A stretch of DNA of 34,313 bases from Corallococcus exercitus (GTDB lineage Bacteria; Myxococcota; Myxococcia; Myxococcales; Myxococcaceae). Position 1 is the stretch's first letter; the number at the start of each line of letters is the position of its first letter. Made by a program: the position numbers and the translations under genes. Where the stretch lies: positions 1 through 34,313 of the forward strand of contig NZ_RAVW01000043.1 in assembly GCF_003611585.1 (NCBI RefSeq), in the 5' to 3' direction. This document shows positions 14,295 through 23,478 of the stretch, in pieces. The notes under the pieces are model-generated. The model was not told the DNA's origin and ran no database searches. It saw only the letters and a list, made by a program, of their open reading frames with translations.

Positions 14295-15770
14295 TCAGTG
14301 CGTCAGGGCTTCCAGCGCCTTCGCCTGCGCGTCGATGAAGTTACCGTAATCAGACTCCACCTGGTCCGAATAGGCACAGGCGAACTCCGCGATGGCTTCA
14401 TCGAAGTGGGTGTTGGTGCCCAGGTATCCCGCGATGAGCGCGGCGTCGCCAGTGCGCGCATGGGCGCGGGCCAGGGTGGCTCCACAGGCGTCCGCGTAGT
14501 CCTGGAACACGGGCGCGTCCATCTTCTCCGCGTCCAGCGCACCCTTCATGTCGCGCAGCTGGCGCACGTAGAAGGCGCCCATGCCCTCCACCTCCGTCCA
14601 GCCGAGGAACAGGTCAGAGAAGGCCTGCATGCGCCGCTGGCCCACCACCACGCGCTCGCCCGCGCTGTGGAACTCGCTGGGGCCCAGGTAGGGCTCCAGC
14701 ACGGAGGCCTTCGCCTCCTTGAGCTGCAACACCAGCGGGTCCTCCCCGCCATTGCCTTCACACAGCACGACGTAGGCCTGGAGCCCCACGCTGCCCACGC
14801 CCACGACCTTGAAGCCCCACTCCTTGCGCTGGTAGCGCAGGCACAGGTCGCGCACCGCGCCGTCCAGCGACGCGAGGTAGCCCACCGTGAGCCGCTTGAT
14901 GCGCCGCTCCAGCTCCGACTGCGACACGTCCATCTTCACCGCCGTGAGCGGGAAGAGCAGGGGCGGCTGGTAGGCCAGGTGCCGCTGGCCGTTGCGCTCC
15001 ACGGTGAGCTTCTCCACCGCGTGCGCGCTGGTGTGGCGCTTCGCCTTCTCCACGGCCTCCGCGGCGAGCTTCGCGGTGTCCTCGGAGTCGGAGTGCTTCA
15101 GCTCCTTCGCGTCCACGTGGAGCGACCAGACCTCCAGCAGGCTCTTCGTCGTCAGCTCCCGCATGGTGAGCCGGTAGGACTCCACGGCTTTGCGCGCGGC
15201 CTTCTTCCCGCAGCGGGCGCCCAGGCCGTTCTGCTTCGCCGCCATGACGAAGCTGGCGGCCAGGCGCTTCACGTCCCATTCGAAGGGGCCGGGCAGCGTC
15301 TCGTCGAAGTCGTTGAGGTCGAAGATGAGGTTGCGCTCGGGCGTGCCGAACAGGCCGAAGTTGGCCAGGTGCGCGTCGCCGCAGATTTGACTGCGCAGGC
15401 CGCTGTGCGGCGTGTGGGCCAGGTCGCGCGCCATGACGAGGGGCGTGCCACGCAGGAAGGCGAAGGGGGACTCCGACATGCGCTCATGGCGCACGGGCAC
15501 CAGCCACGGCAGCCGTGTGGCGTCGGACTCCTTGAGCTGCGCGAGCGGGTCGCGTCCGCGGAAGGGCTTCCACGCGGCGTGGCTGCCACGGGGACAGCGC
15601 TTGCGCAGGGCGCGGCCGGCGTCCATGCGCTCCTCCACGGAGCGGAAGTCCACGGCCTGGAGCCGCGAGGGCTTCAGCTTCCGGGGCGCGCGCCGCGTGC
15701 GCTGCTGCTTCTGGGTGGATACGAGGGGAACCTTCGCGGCCCCCAGCTCCGATGTGCCTTCCGCATCCAT
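14295..15770 (-). CDS. DUF2252 family protein
   Basis: Protein of 491 residues matching DUF2252, a family with a kinase-like fold and no settled function. Family hallmarks are GDAHLANFGLFG, IFDLNDFDETLPGPFEWD and KRLAASFVMAA, spanning about residues 130-175, then VGVGSVGLQAYVVL and LQLKEAKAS in the C-terminal lobe. The basic N-terminus (residues 20-35) looks disordered and no signal peptide is present. It is transcribed toward the toxin array, and the first toxin leader begins almost at its stop, so read-through into the array is possible. In myxobacteria this gene type is chromosomal background, so it probably marks the right edge of the inserted array. Confidence 0.88.
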   Translation of the reverse strand: MDAEGTSELGAAKVPLVSTQKQQRTRRAPRKLKPSRLQAVDFRSVEERMDAGRALRKRCPRGSHAAWKPFRGRDPLAQLKESDATRLPWLVPVRHERMSESPFAFLRGTPLVMARDLAHTPHSGLRSQICGDAHLANFGLFGTPERNLIFDLNDFDETLPGPFEWDVKRLAASFVMAAKQNGLGARCGKKAARKAVESYRLTMRELTTKSLLEVWSLHVDAKELKHSDSEDTAKLAAEAVEKAKRHTSAHAVEKLTVERNGQRHLAYQPPLLFPLTAVKMDVSQSELERRIKRLTVGYLASLDGAVRDLCLRYQRKEWGFKVVGVGSVGLQAYVVLCEGNGGEDPLVLQLKEAKASVLEPYLGPSEFHSAGERVVVGQRRMQAFSDLFLGWTEVEGMGAFYVRQLRDMKGALDAEKMDAPVFQDYADACGATLARAHARTGDAALIAGYLGTNTHFDEAIAEFACAYSDQVESDYGNFIDAQAKALEALTH

Positions 15771-15876
15771 GGGGTGTGTGACTCCTCACCCCCAAAAGTG
15801 GATCCGCCCCCCCGGAACCGGAAGCGTCCGGGGCCGGAAAATCGCCTGTCCCCGGGATGGACGGCGCGGGAAGTGT

Positions 15877-17241
15877 TCACTCCCCAAGAGACACCTTCCT
15901 CGGCGTGAGCGGGATGCCGCCCTTCGGACGCAGGGTGATGGCGGGGAGGACCTCGGGTGCGGGCCCTGGCGCGGCGTCGAAGTGGAAGCGCTGGAGCACC
16001 GTGGCCAGAACCAGGCGGATCACCATCAGCGCGGAGCCCGCGCCGATGCAGAGCCGGGGCCCTCCTCCGAAGGGACAGTAAGCGAAGCGTGGGAGGCGCC
16101 GCTCCAGCCCGTCCGCCCAGCGCTCGGGACGGAAGGCCTCCGGCTCCGGGAAGTGGCGCGCGTCCCGGTGTAGCGCCCACTGTGACCACGCGACCACCGT
16201 GCCGGCTGGGACGAGGACACCGTCCATCCGGTCGTCCGCCTCCGCCACCCGGCTCATCCCCCACGCGGGCGGATACAGCCGCAGCGACTCCTTCACCACC
16301 TGCTCGCAGAACGGCAGCGACGGCAGGTCCGCCACCGTGGGCTCGCGGCCTCCCAGCACCGTGGCCAGCTCCCGCCGCAGCGCGGCCTCCGCCTCCGGGT
16401 GGCGCGCCAGCAACCACAGACTGAGCGCCAACGCCGCGGCCGTCGTCTCATGGCCGGCGATCATCAAGGTCAGACATTCGTCGCGCAGCTGCGCGTCCGT
16501 CAGGGGCTCGCCTTCCCCGGCCTGCGCCTCCAGCAGCAGGCCCAGCAGGTCGTCTCCGGGGGCCCCCTGCCTTCTCCGGCGCTCCACCACGTCGTCCACG
16601 ACGGCGTGCAGGGTGCGCAGGGCGGCCTGGAACCGCCGCTGTCCTGGCGTGGGCACCCAGGCGGGCAGCGGGAGGGGCGTGTCGAAGAGGAACTGGGCGT
16701 GCAGCATCACCGCCTCCATGGCCCGTCCCAGCTCCCGCGCCCGCGCGGAGAGGTTCGCGCCGAAGAGCGTTCCCGCCACCACGTCCAGCGTCAGCGCCAT
16801 CATCTCCGTGTAGGCGTCGAAGACCTCTCCCTCCCGCCGCGACTCGAGCCAGGTGTTCGCGGCCCTCACCGCCACGCTCCCGTGCGCGGCCAGCAGGTTC
16901 TTGTGGAAGGCCGGCTGCATCATCCGACGCCGCCGCATCCAGACGTCCCCGTGGCTGGTGAACAACCCCTGGCCCACCACCGCCTCCAGGGCGCGCTTCT
17001 GGAAGGCGTCCTTGGGGTAGTTGCGGAAGTTCTTCACCAGCACGTGCTCGATGGCGTCCGACGTGTTGAGCAGGTAGATGGGCGTCCCCACGAAGCGGGT
17101 CCGCACCACCGCGCCCGCGCCCGCGTAGCGCAGGAAGAAGCCCAGCGGGTCCTTCCGGTACTCCAGCCCCTGGCCCACCCAGGGCAGCCCCGAGGGAAGC
17201 CGGGGCGGAAGGACCGCGGGGTCGGAAGTGACGGCGTGCAT
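15877..17241 (-). CDS. Cytochrome P450
   Basis: Heme-thiolate monooxygenase of 454 residues. The I-helix oxygen-binding motif is AGHETT near residue 258, the K-helix ExxR is ESLR, the PERW segment follows (FRPERWADG), and the heme-binding loop is FGGGPRLCIG with the Cys near residue 400. The absence of an N-terminal membrane anchor indicates a soluble bacterial enzyme; the PPRLPSGLPWVG start resembles CYP110/CYP102-like fatty acid or terpenoid hydroxylases. The substrate cannot be read from sequence. No ferredoxin or reductase gene is adjacent. It lies 106 bp upstream of DUF2252 in the same direction. Confidence 0.92.
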   Translation of the reverse strand: MHAVTSDPAVLPPRLPSGLPWVGQGLEYRKDPLGFFLRYAGAGAVVRTRFVGTPIYLLNTSDAIEHVLVKNFRNYPKDAFQKRALEAVVGQGLFTSHGDVWMRRRRMMQPAFHKNLLAAHGSVAVRAANTWLESRREGEVFDAYTEMMALTLDVVAGTLFGANLSARARELGRAMEAVMLHAQFLFDTPLPLPAWVPTPGQRRFQAALRTLHAVVDDVVERRRRQGAPGDDLLGLLLEAQAGEGEPLTDAQLRDECLTLMIAGHETTAAALALSLWLLARHPEAEAALRRELATVLGGREPTVADLPSLPFCEQVVKESLRLYPPAWGMSRVAEADDRMDGVLVPAGTVVAWSQWALHRDARHFPEPEAFRPERWADGLERRLPRFAYCPFGGGPRLCIGAGSALMVIRLVLATVLQRFHFDAAPGPAPEVLPAITLRPKGGIPLTPRKVSLGE

Positions 17242-17506
17242 GCGGCGAGTCTAGCCGACCCGTAACAGTGGGAGCCCCCACGGGGCCGTCCCGCCGTGAC
17301 GGCGCACGCTACAAACCCAGACACTTGTGGCACACGGGGTTACAGCGACTTGCTGCGTCAGCGCGTTTTGCTGCGTAAACAGGAACATTTGTTTTCGCAG
17401 GTTACTGGCTCGGAGGGTGCAGGAGCGCTGGCCGCCGGGCGCGGAAGGTCTCGTGCCCGGTGTTTCACCCCCGGGTGAAACACACCCCCTTTTCGAGGTC
17501 GAAGAC
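17242..17506. promoter_or_regulatory. Divergent promoter region between P450 and lipoprotein genes
   Basis: This 265-bp gap separates two outward-facing genes and contains a stretch richer in A+T than its surroundings (about 17330-17405). An 11-bp motif TTGCTGCGT(C/A)A is directly repeated at 17350-17360 and 17368-17378, an 18-bp period that would place both copies on one DNA face. A perfect palindrome occupies 17462-17481. No confident -35/-10 pair is assigned. Confidence 0.45.
17462..17481. promoter_or_regulatory. Perfect 20-bp palindrome upstream of lipoprotein gene
   Basis: Arms GTTTCACCC and GGGTGAAAC flank a CC centre, 25 bp before the ATG at 17507. It could be a regulator operator or a hairpin in the 5' leader; the CCCCTTTT that follows at a distance also permits an attenuator. 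Confidence 0.5.
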
Positions 17507-18337
17507 ATGCGGACGATGAAGACGGCATTCGCGATGGCGGCGTTCCTGACCCTGGCGGGCTGCCAGGGACCGGACGACGGCGCACAGGCTCCCATGGACA
17601 CGCAGGAGTCGCAGGCGCAGGGCTGTGTCTCGCGGTTCAATGGCATCCAGAGCTGTGCCACCGGCACCGCGCAGCTGACCGCCACGGCGGAAGGGCTCCA
17701 GGTCTCCGGGCTCGTGAACCCGCAGGCGGACGGCGTCGCCAGCCGGTTCTCCGACGCGCAAGGCTGGCAGCAGACCACGCGGATGACCCTGGGCCAGGGC
17801 CAGGGCCGGTTCTCGCTGGCCGCGCGCGACACGGACCAGGTGGTCAGCACGCTGAGCGTCACGCCGAACTCGACCGGGACGCAGCTGACCCTGGCGCCCG
17901 CCTTCACCGGCACGGCCGGCGGCTCCAGCTACCGCGTCAACGTGTACCGCGACGGCGTGTACCAGGGCGGCGGCACCCAGGAGCCCGCGGCCCGCGTCGT
18001 CATCTTCACGGACTGGATGGGCAACGTGTACATGGCCTGGGGCTTCGCCAACATCGACTTCTACCACCTGCCCTTCCCGTTCGCCGTGCGCAAGAGCGCG
18101 GCGCCGCAGGCGGAGGAGGGCGCCTGCAACTGGCGCATGAGCCTCAAGGGCAAGACCTTCACCACCCTGGTGAACGGCCAGCAGCTCACCGGTGACACGC
18201 TGGAGCTGGTGGAGCAGATCGGCGACGGTGCCTATCCCTACCGTCACTTCTCCGGCATCGACGTGAAGGGCTCCGCCAGCGGCTACACCATCCTGAACGA
18301 GGCCACCGCCCAGGCCGGCGGCGCCCAGGCGCGCTAG
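17507..18337 (+). CDS. Lipoprotein of unknown function
   Basis: Protein of 276 residues with a lipoprotein signal: a charged start, hydrophobic core and lipobox TLAGC (Cys19). The mature part begins with an acidic linker and contains Cys residues near 40 and 50 that could form a disulfide, a Thr/Ser/Gly-rich beta-type middle, and aromatic segments (FTDWMGNVYMAWGF) in the C-terminal half. I do not recognise a family. The start could also be the second Met (17516); 17507 was kept because both leave the signal intact. It stands alone, preceded by a palindromic leader. Confidence 0.75.
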   Translation: MRTMKTAFAMAAFLTLAGCQGPDDGAQAPMDTQESQAQGCVSRFNGIQSCATGTAQLTATAEGLQVSGLVNPQADGVASRFSDAQGWQQTTRMTLGQGQGRFSLAARDTDQVVSTLSVTPNSTGTQLTLAPAFTGTAGGSSYRVNVYRDGVYQGGGTQEPAARVVIFTDWMGNVYMAWGFANIDFYHLPFPFAVRKSAAPQAEEGACNWRMSLKGKTFTTLVNGQQLTGDTLELVEQIGDGAYPYRHFSGIDVKGSASGYTILNEATAQAGGAQAR

Positions 18338-18362
18338 CCGTTTTCGCCGTGACACCTCCCGT

Positions 18363-18386
18363 CCCCCGGCTTGCGTGCCAGGGGGC
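18363..18386. terminator. Possible hairpin terminator between converging genes
   Basis: CCCCCGGC and GCCAGGGGG face each other across a TTGCGT loop, an imperfect GC-rich hairpin between the stops at 18337 and 18436. There is no T-run, so intrinsic termination is only suggested. Confidence 0.3.
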
Positions 18387-18435
18387 GGGGGCGTGTGGCT
18401 TGCCGGGAGTGGACGCACGCGCGTCGTTCCGCGTC

Positions 18436-18954
18436 CTAGCGCTCGTCGCCGAGCGTCGGCCGGAGCTGCCCGCTGTTGATGGCCAGCGACAGCCGCTGCT
18501 CCATGGCCTGGAACTCCTCGCGCGTTCCGGCGCGGAGGGCCTGGTGGAAGCGCCGCTGATCATCCTCCGTCCAGCGGCCCCGCGTGATGGCGTCCGCCAG
18601 GACCTGCTGACCCTGACGGGACGCCTCCACCTGTTCGGGGGTAGGGGCGGGGCGCAGGTCCTGCTCTGACTCCGCGGAAGACTCCGCCACGGGTTGCCTC
18701 GCCGCGAGCACGGCGAGCTGTTCGCGGATGAGCCGCAGCTCCTCGCGGGAGTCCGGCGCCTGCATCACCACGGAGGGAGGTGCGGGACGGGATTGCAGGA
18801 GGACGCGGAGGTGCTGGGCGTGGGCTTCCAGCTTCGCGTCCAGCATCTGCTCCACGCGGGACTCCAGCGTGGCGAAGGTCAGCGCCACGCCCCCGGTGAT
18901 GCCGAGCGCGATGCCCGGAACCTGTGACAGGAGTGTCTGGAGGAAGGTCTTCAT
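18436..18954 (-). CDS. Membrane-anchored coiled-coil protein, unknown function
   Basis: Protein of 172 residues with one N-terminal membrane segment (VPGIALGITGGVALTFATL, about residues 12-30) followed by a helical, charged stretch that probably forms a coiled coil (residues 30-90) and a second helical region rich in Gln, Arg and Glu (RRFHQALRAGTREEFQAMEQRL). The start at 18954 is set by GGAGG a few bases upstream; the longer upstream frame lacks support. No family recognised. It follows the secreted protein gene by 35 bp in the same direction, so the two are probably cotranscribed. Confidence 0.7.
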   Translation of the reverse strand: MKTFLQTLLSQVPGIALGITGGVALTFATLESRVEQMLDAKLEAHAQHLRVLLQSRPAPPSVVMQAPDSREELRLIREQLAVLAARQPVAESSAESEQDLRPAPTPEQVEASRQGQQVLADAITRGRWTEDDQRRFHQALRAGTREEFQAMEQRLSLAINSGQLRPTLGDER

Positions 18955-18989
18955 CGGGTGCCTCCGGGGGCGTGACGCAAGCGGCGGGA

Positions 18990-19388
18990 CTACGGCGACT
19001 TCGGCTCCAGGTGCGAACCCTTGAGCACGTCGATGGTCTGGCAGACGCCGCTCGCGTCCCAGGCGAAGTAGAGGTAGGCCGAGTCGCTGGCGGACTGGAC
19101 GCTGCGCACGAGCACCGGCGAGAACGAGACGCAGCTCACGTTGACCCCCGCGGCGTTGGTGGCGAAGCACCGCACGGACTCTCCCGCCGCTGTGTCCGCG
19201 AAGGTGCGGCAATAGATGCTCTGGACGGCGTCCGCGCTGTTGCGAACCGTGCCCATCGCGCCGTACGCCGTGCGGCTCGCGGTGTTGATGCTCACGGGGA
19301 ACGCCGTCTTCGAACCCGCGTACGCCACGGGGACGGCGAGCAGCATCAGCGCGGCGGACATGCCCAGGGCCTGATTGAAACGCTTCAT
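18990..19388 (-). CDS. Small secreted protein, unknown function
   Basis: Protein of 132 residues with a Sec signal peptide (residues 1-24, cleavage likely after VAYA). The mature part has Cys residues in IYCRTF, VRCFAT, VSCVSF and SGVCQT, so two disulfides are plausible in the periplasm or outside the cell. AAGGAG 8 nt upstream supports the ATG at 19388. I do not recognise the family. The upstream region is shared with the divergent prpE-like gene, and the membrane-anchored protein gene lies downstream. Confidence 0.72.
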   Translation of the reverse strand: MKRFNQALGMSAALMLLAVPVAYAGSKTAFPVSINTASRTAYGAMGTVRNSADAVQSIYCRTFADTAAGESVRCFATNAAGVNVSCVSFSPVLVRSVQSASDSAYLYFAWDASGVCQTIDVLKGSHLEPKSP

Positions 19389-19533
19389 GGTGTGCACTCC
19401 TTCAGTGGAAATGGCTGAAGGGGTTACGACCGTCACAGCGTTTATTCCCGCGCCGTTTCCGGAAGGTGTCCTTCCCACCCGCGCGGGCCCGCCCCTATCG
19501 TCCCGGGACATCCCTTCCCGAAGGAGCGTCCGC

Positions 19534-21447
19534 ATGGGCCGCTATCTGGACTTCTACCGCCGCTCCATCGAAGCGCCGGAGGCGTTCTGGGCGGAGCAGG
19601 CCCGCCTCATTGATTGGGAGCGGGCCTTCGACGAAGTACTGGATGCCTCCCGTCCTCCCTTCGCGCGCTGGTTCGTCGGCGGTCGCACCAACCTGTGCCA
19701 CAACGCCGTGGACCGGCACCTGGCCACCCGCGCGGACCAGCTGGCGCTCGTCTTTGAATCCTCCGAAACGGACCAGCGCCGCCAGTACACCTACGCGCGG
19801 CTGCACGCGGAGGTGAACCGCGCGGCGGCCATGCTGCGCTCGCTGGGCGTGAAGCGCGGCGACCGCGTCATCGTCTACATGCCCATGGTGCCGGAGGCTG
19901 TCTTCGTGCTGCTCGCCTGCGCGCGGCTGGGGGTCATCCACTCGGTGGTGTTCGGCGGCTTCGCGGCGCACAGCCTGGCCATGCGCATCGACGACGCGAA
20001 GCCCGTCCTGCTGGTGACGGCGGACGCGGGCATGCGCGCGGGCCGCGTCATCCCCTACAAGCCGCTGGTGGATGAGGCCCTGTCGCTCTCCCGGCATCCG
20101 CCCGCGCACGTGCTGGTGCTGGACCGGGGGCTCGTGCCCGGCGGCCCCGTCACGCCGGGGCGCGACGTGGACTTCGGCACGCTGGGCGCGCGACATGAGG
20201 GCGCCCAGGTGCCGGTGGAGTGGCTGGAGTCCTCGGAGCCCAGCTACATCCTCTACACGTCCGGCACCACCGGGAAGCCCAAGGGCGTGCAGCGCGACAC
20301 GGGCGGCTACGCGGTGGCGCTGGCCGCGTCCATGCGCCACATCTACACGGGCCAGCCCGGCGAGGCGATGTTCACCGCCTCCGACATCGGCTGGGTGGTG
20401 GGCCACTCGTACATCGTCTACGGCCCGCTCTTGAACGGCATGACGACGGTGCTCTACGAGGGCCTGCCCATCCGGCCGGACGCCGCCGTCTGGTGGCGCC
20501 TCATCGAGCACTACAAGGTGAGCGTGATGTTCACGTCGCCCACCGCCATCCGCATCCTGAAGAAGCAGGACGCCGCGTTCCTGAAGCGGCACGACACCTC
20601 CAGCCTGCGCTACCTGTTCCTCGCGGGTGAGCCGCTGGATGCGCCCACGCACGCATGGATTTCGGACGCGCTGCCGTCCACGCAGGTGCTGGACAACTAC
20701 TGGCAGACGGAGACGGGCTGGCCCATCCTGGGGCCCGTCCCCGGGCTGGAGCCGCGCAAGCGCAAGCTGGGCTCACCGGGCACGGCCATCTACGGCTACC
20801 GGGTGAAGCTGGTGGACGGGCTGAGCGGGGAGGAGGTGACAGCGCCGAACCAGAAGGGCGTGCTTGTGATTGAGCCGCCGCTGCCACCGGGGTGTCTGTC
20901 CACGGTGTGGGGCGACGACGCGCGCTTCGTCTCCACGTACTTCACCAGCTTCGACACGCCCCTCTACAACACCTTCGACTGGGCCATGCGCGACGAGGAT
21001 GGGGACTACTTCATCCTGGGCCGCACCGACGACGTCATCAACGTGGCGGGCCACCGGCTGGGCACGCGTGAGATCGAGGAGGCCATCAGCGGCCACCCGG
21101 CCATCGCGGAGGTGGCGGTGGTGGGGGTGAAGGATGAGCTCAAGGGCCAGGTGGTGATGGCCTTCATCGTGCCCAGGGACCCCGCACGCCTGCACCGCGA
21201 GGAGGACCGCGACGCCCTTGCCCGTGAGGTGATGGAAACGGTGGGCCGCACGCTGGGGGCCGTGGCCCGCCCCGCGGCGGTGTACGTGGTGGCGAACCTG
21301 CCCAAGACGCGCTCCGGCAAGCTGCTGCGCCGGAGCATCCAGGCGGTGGCGGAGGACCGCGAGCCGGGCGACCTCACCACCATCGAGGACCCGGGCGCCC
21401 TGGAGGGCATCCAGGCCGCCGTGAAGGCGCGGCCCCCGAAGGCCTGA
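19534..21447 (+). CDS. Propionate-CoA ligase (PrpE-like acyl-CoA synthetase)
   Basis: AMP-forming acyl-CoA synthetase of 637 residues that activates short-chain acids, most likely propionate. The P-loop-like motif LYTSGTTGKPKGVQRDTGGY begins near residue 240, NYWQTETGWP is the A5-type motif, GRTDDVINVAGHRLGTREIE near residue 495 is the hinge region, and Lys596 in KTRSGKLL is the catalytic, acetylation-controlled lysine. FGGFAAHSLAMRIDDAKP and the N-terminal YRRSIEAPEAFW favour PrpE over acetyl-CoA synthetase. AAGGAG at 19521-19526 sets the start at 19534; earlier ATGs lack a domain. No methylcitrate or methylmalonyl genes are adjacent, so the substrate is inferred from family features. Confidence 0.88.
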   Translation: MGRYLDFYRRSIEAPEAFWAEQARLIDWERAFDEVLDASRPPFARWFVGGRTNLCHNAVDRHLATRADQLALVFESSETDQRRQYTYARLHAEVNRAAAMLRSLGVKRGDRVIVYMPMVPEAVFVLLACARLGVIHSVVFGGFAAHSLAMRIDDAKPVLLVTADAGMRAGRVIPYKPLVDEALSLSRHPPAHVLVLDRGLVPGGPVTPGRDVDFGTLGARHEGAQVPVEWLESSEPSYILYTSGTTGKPKGVQRDTGGYAVALAASMRHIYTGQPGEAMFTASDIGWVVGHSYIVYGPLLNGMTTVLYEGLPIRPDAAVWWRLIEHYKVSVMFTSPTAIRILKKQDAAFLKRHDTSSLRYLFLAGEPLDAPTHAWISDALPSTQVLDNYWQTETGWPILGPVPGLEPRKRKLGSPGTAIYGYRVKLVDGLSGEEVTAPNQKGVLVIEPPLPPGCLSTVWGDDARFVSTYFTSFDTPLYNTFDWAMRDEDGDYFILGRTDDVINVAGHRLGTREIEEAISGHPAIAEVAVVGVKDELKGQVVMAFIVPRDPARLHREEDRDALAREVMETVGRTLGAVARPAAVYVVANLPKTRSGKLLRRSIQAVAEDREPGDLTTIEDPGALEGIQAAVKARPPKA

Positions 21448-21453
21448 AACAGG

Positions 21454-21505
21454 ACGGGCCCCCTGCGGGGTCGCCTGGGCCGAGGCGACCGCGCTGGAGG
21501 CCCGT
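21454..21505. terminator. Nested hairpin between converging genes
   Basis: Outer arms ACGGGCC (21454-21460) and GGCCCGT (21499-21505) enclose an inner 7-bp stem GTCGCCT/AGGCGAC (21470-21476 with 21483-21489). The position between stops at 21447 and 21517 suggests a bidirectional terminator; there is no T-run. Confidence 0.5.
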
Positions 21506-21516
21506 GAACGGCCTGC

Positions 21517-23310
21517 CTACTGGCCGGAGCTCACCGTGAAGGTGGAGCCGGAGAACGCGCTGTAGGCGCGGATGAGCACGTAGTACGTGCCCGACTGCGC
21601 GGCGTTGATGGTGCAGGACTCGTCGCTGGTGGCGCCCGCGGAGCGGCAGTCGTAGCTGGTGGTCGTGGGCGCGCTGCCGAACTTCACGTACAGGTCCGCG
21701 TCACCCGTGCCGCCCGCGAGCTGGAAGCGCATGGAGGTGGCGCCGGTCGGCTTCACGTAGCTGAGGTTCGTGTTGCTGTTGCGGGCGCCGGAGACGTTGG
21801 TCAGCGTCGCGATGGTCGTCCAGGTCGGCGGAGCGGCCACGCCCACGGCGGTCCACGCCTCGTTGACGGAGGTGGCGGCGCTGGAGCCGTACAGGTCGGC
21901 GGCGGCCTGCGCGGTGGCGCCGCGCGCGTCGGAGAAGGTGGCGCCCGGCGTCAGGTAGACGGTGTTCGCGCGGTAGAAGATGGCCGCGCCCTTCTGGATG
22001 CTGGCGTAGCTGTTGGAGTCGAGCGCCGGCACCACGTTGCTCGTCTTGCCGCGCGGGTGCGTGCCGCCGTTGACCATCAGGTGGAACGCCAGGTTCGCGA
22101 TGCCGGAGTTCCAGTGCACGCCGCCGCTGTCGGACGTGCCGGTGTAGCGCGTGGGGTAGTAGTCGTAGTCCCCCGCGATGGCCGGGTCGTTCATGTAGCG
22201 GAGCGCGTCGCCCGCGGTGCCCGGCGTCCAGCACTCCTCGCCAATCTTCCAGGTATTGCCGCTGACGGCGCCGTCCCGGTACGCCTCGATGGAGGCGCCG
22301 AAGATGTCGGACATGGCCTCGTTCAGCGCGCCGGACTCGTTGGCGTAGATGAGCTCCGAGGACGTGTCGGTGACGGCGTGCGTGAGCTCGTGGCCGACGA
22401 CGTCCAGCACCGTGAGCGCGCTGGACTGCACGCCGTCGCCGTCGCCGTAGACCATCTGCGTCCCGTCCCAGAACGCGTTCACGTAGTTCTTGCTGTAGTG
22501 GACGCTGGAGGTGAGCGTCGTGCCCAGCCCGTCGTAGCTGTCCCGCCCGAACACGTTGGAGTAGAAGTCATACGTGAAGCCCGCGTTGTCGTGGGCCTGG
22601 TCCAGCAGCGCGTCGCCCGACGGACCCTGGCCCTCGCTGCGCACCAGCGTGCCCGGCAGCGTCGTGCGGTTCTTCGCCGTGTACGTCTTGCGGTTGCGGC
22701 TGGTCTGCAGGTTGTCGAAGCCCCAGACGGTGTCGCCCGTCCGCGCGTCGATGAAGACGTTGGGCATGGAGGGCAGGCCGTCCACGTCCACCGTCGCCAG
22801 CTGCACGCGCCACGTCAGGCGGGTGTCCTTCTGGTCCGCGAGGATCTGCAGGTCCGCCCGGGGCGCGCCGGTGAGCACGCCGCCCGCCTGCTCTACACCC
22901 GCGACGGCGCGCTGGATGGCCTCGTCCGCCTTGAGCCGGGGCGTGGTGTCCACCTTCAGGTCGCGCACCAGCCGGTCCGTCACGCCCTCGACCGCGCCGT
23001 TCGCGCCCAGGTGGACGATGGCCGCCGCGCCAAAGACAGGCACGCCCTGGAAGGTCTGCGTGAGGCGCTCATGCGCCTGGCCCCGCGCATCCACGTGGAA
23101 GCGCCGCGAGGTCAGCTCCCCCGCGCCCTTGAAGAAGCCGGGGCGCTCCGCCTGGAGCCGGCGCAGGCCGTCGCCACGCACCGGCTTCGCCGCCAGCGCG
23201 CTGTCCTGCTGTGCCTCGGCCTTCGGGGACTCTTCGACGGTGTCGGTCGGACCGCAGGCGGCTCCAAGCAACAGGAAGGAGGCGAGCGAGGCGTAATGAC
23301 GGATGCGCAT
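21517..23310 (-). CDS. M4 family metalloprotease (thermolysin-like) with PPC domain
   Basis: Secreted zinc protease of 597 residues. The N-terminal signal ends in a possible, imperfect lipobox (GAAC, Cys19). An FTP/PepSY-type propeptide covers about 45-190, with the M4 catalytic domain after that. Zinc and catalytic residues are present: HELTH at 307-311, third ligand Glu331 in NEAMSD, and the later His in GGVHWNSG. The last 110 residues form a bacterial pre-peptidase C-terminal (PPC) domain (DADLYVKFG, SGTYYVLIRAYSAFSG), often removed after secretion. The zymogen should self-process. It likely serves extracellular digestion in a predatory lifestyle, an inference. GGAG lies 7 nt before the ATG. 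Confidence 0.94.
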   Translation of the reverse strand: MRIRHYASLASFLLLGAACGPTDTVEESPKAEAQQDSALAAKPVRGDGLRRLQAERPGFFKGAGELTSRRFHVDARGQAHERLTQTFQGVPVFGAAAIVHLGANGAVEGVTDRLVRDLKVDTTPRLKADEAIQRAVAGVEQAGGVLTGAPRADLQILADQKDTRLTWRVQLATVDVDGLPSMPNVFIDARTGDTVWGFDNLQTSRNRKTYTAKNRTTLPGTLVRSEGQGPSGDALLDQAHDNAGFTYDFYSNVFGRDSYDGLGTTLTSSVHYSKNYVNAFWDGTQMVYGDGDGVQSSALTVLDVVGHELTHAVTDTSSELIYANESGALNEAMSDIFGASIEAYRDGAVSGNTWKIGEECWTPGTAGDALRYMNDPAIAGDYDYYPTRYTGTSDSGGVHWNSGIANLAFHLMVNGGTHPRGKTSNVVPALDSNSYASIQKGAAIFYRANTVYLTPGATFSDARGATAQAAADLYGSSAATSVNEAWTAVGVAAPPTWTTIATLTNVSGARNSNTNLSYVKPTGATSMRFQLAGGTGDADLYVKFGSAPTTTSYDCRSAGATSDESCTINAAQSGTYYVLIRAYSAFSGSTFTVSSGQ

Positions 23311-23360
23311 GAGGGAGCTCCGGCGCGCGCGAGGGGGCGCTTTCCAAGGGGTGTGATTTC

Positions 23361-23384
23361 ACCCAGAAAGTAAAATTCCTGGGT
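23361..23384. promoter_or_regulatory. Inverted repeat in the protease promoter region
   Basis: ACCCAG and CTGGGT are separated by a 12-bp A/T-rich spacer about 50 bp upstream of the protease start. The stretch 23355-23392 is the lowest-GC part of the gap at 23311-23478, so it may hold the promoter and an operator. Weak evidence. Confidence 0.3.
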
Positions 23385-23478
23385 AATTCAGGAGACTCGG
23401 GGACTCGTGAAACGGCCACGGCCGGGGCTGGAGCGCTCCTGCTCACACACGCGACGTCCTGGTGACACGTACGCTGCT

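Noticed and set aside
14298-15908. 536-codon plus-strand frame opposite DUF2252
   Set aside because: Shadow of the DUF2252 gene; composition is His/Leu/Gly/Arg-rich with no recognisable motif, while the opposite strand has clear family signatures.
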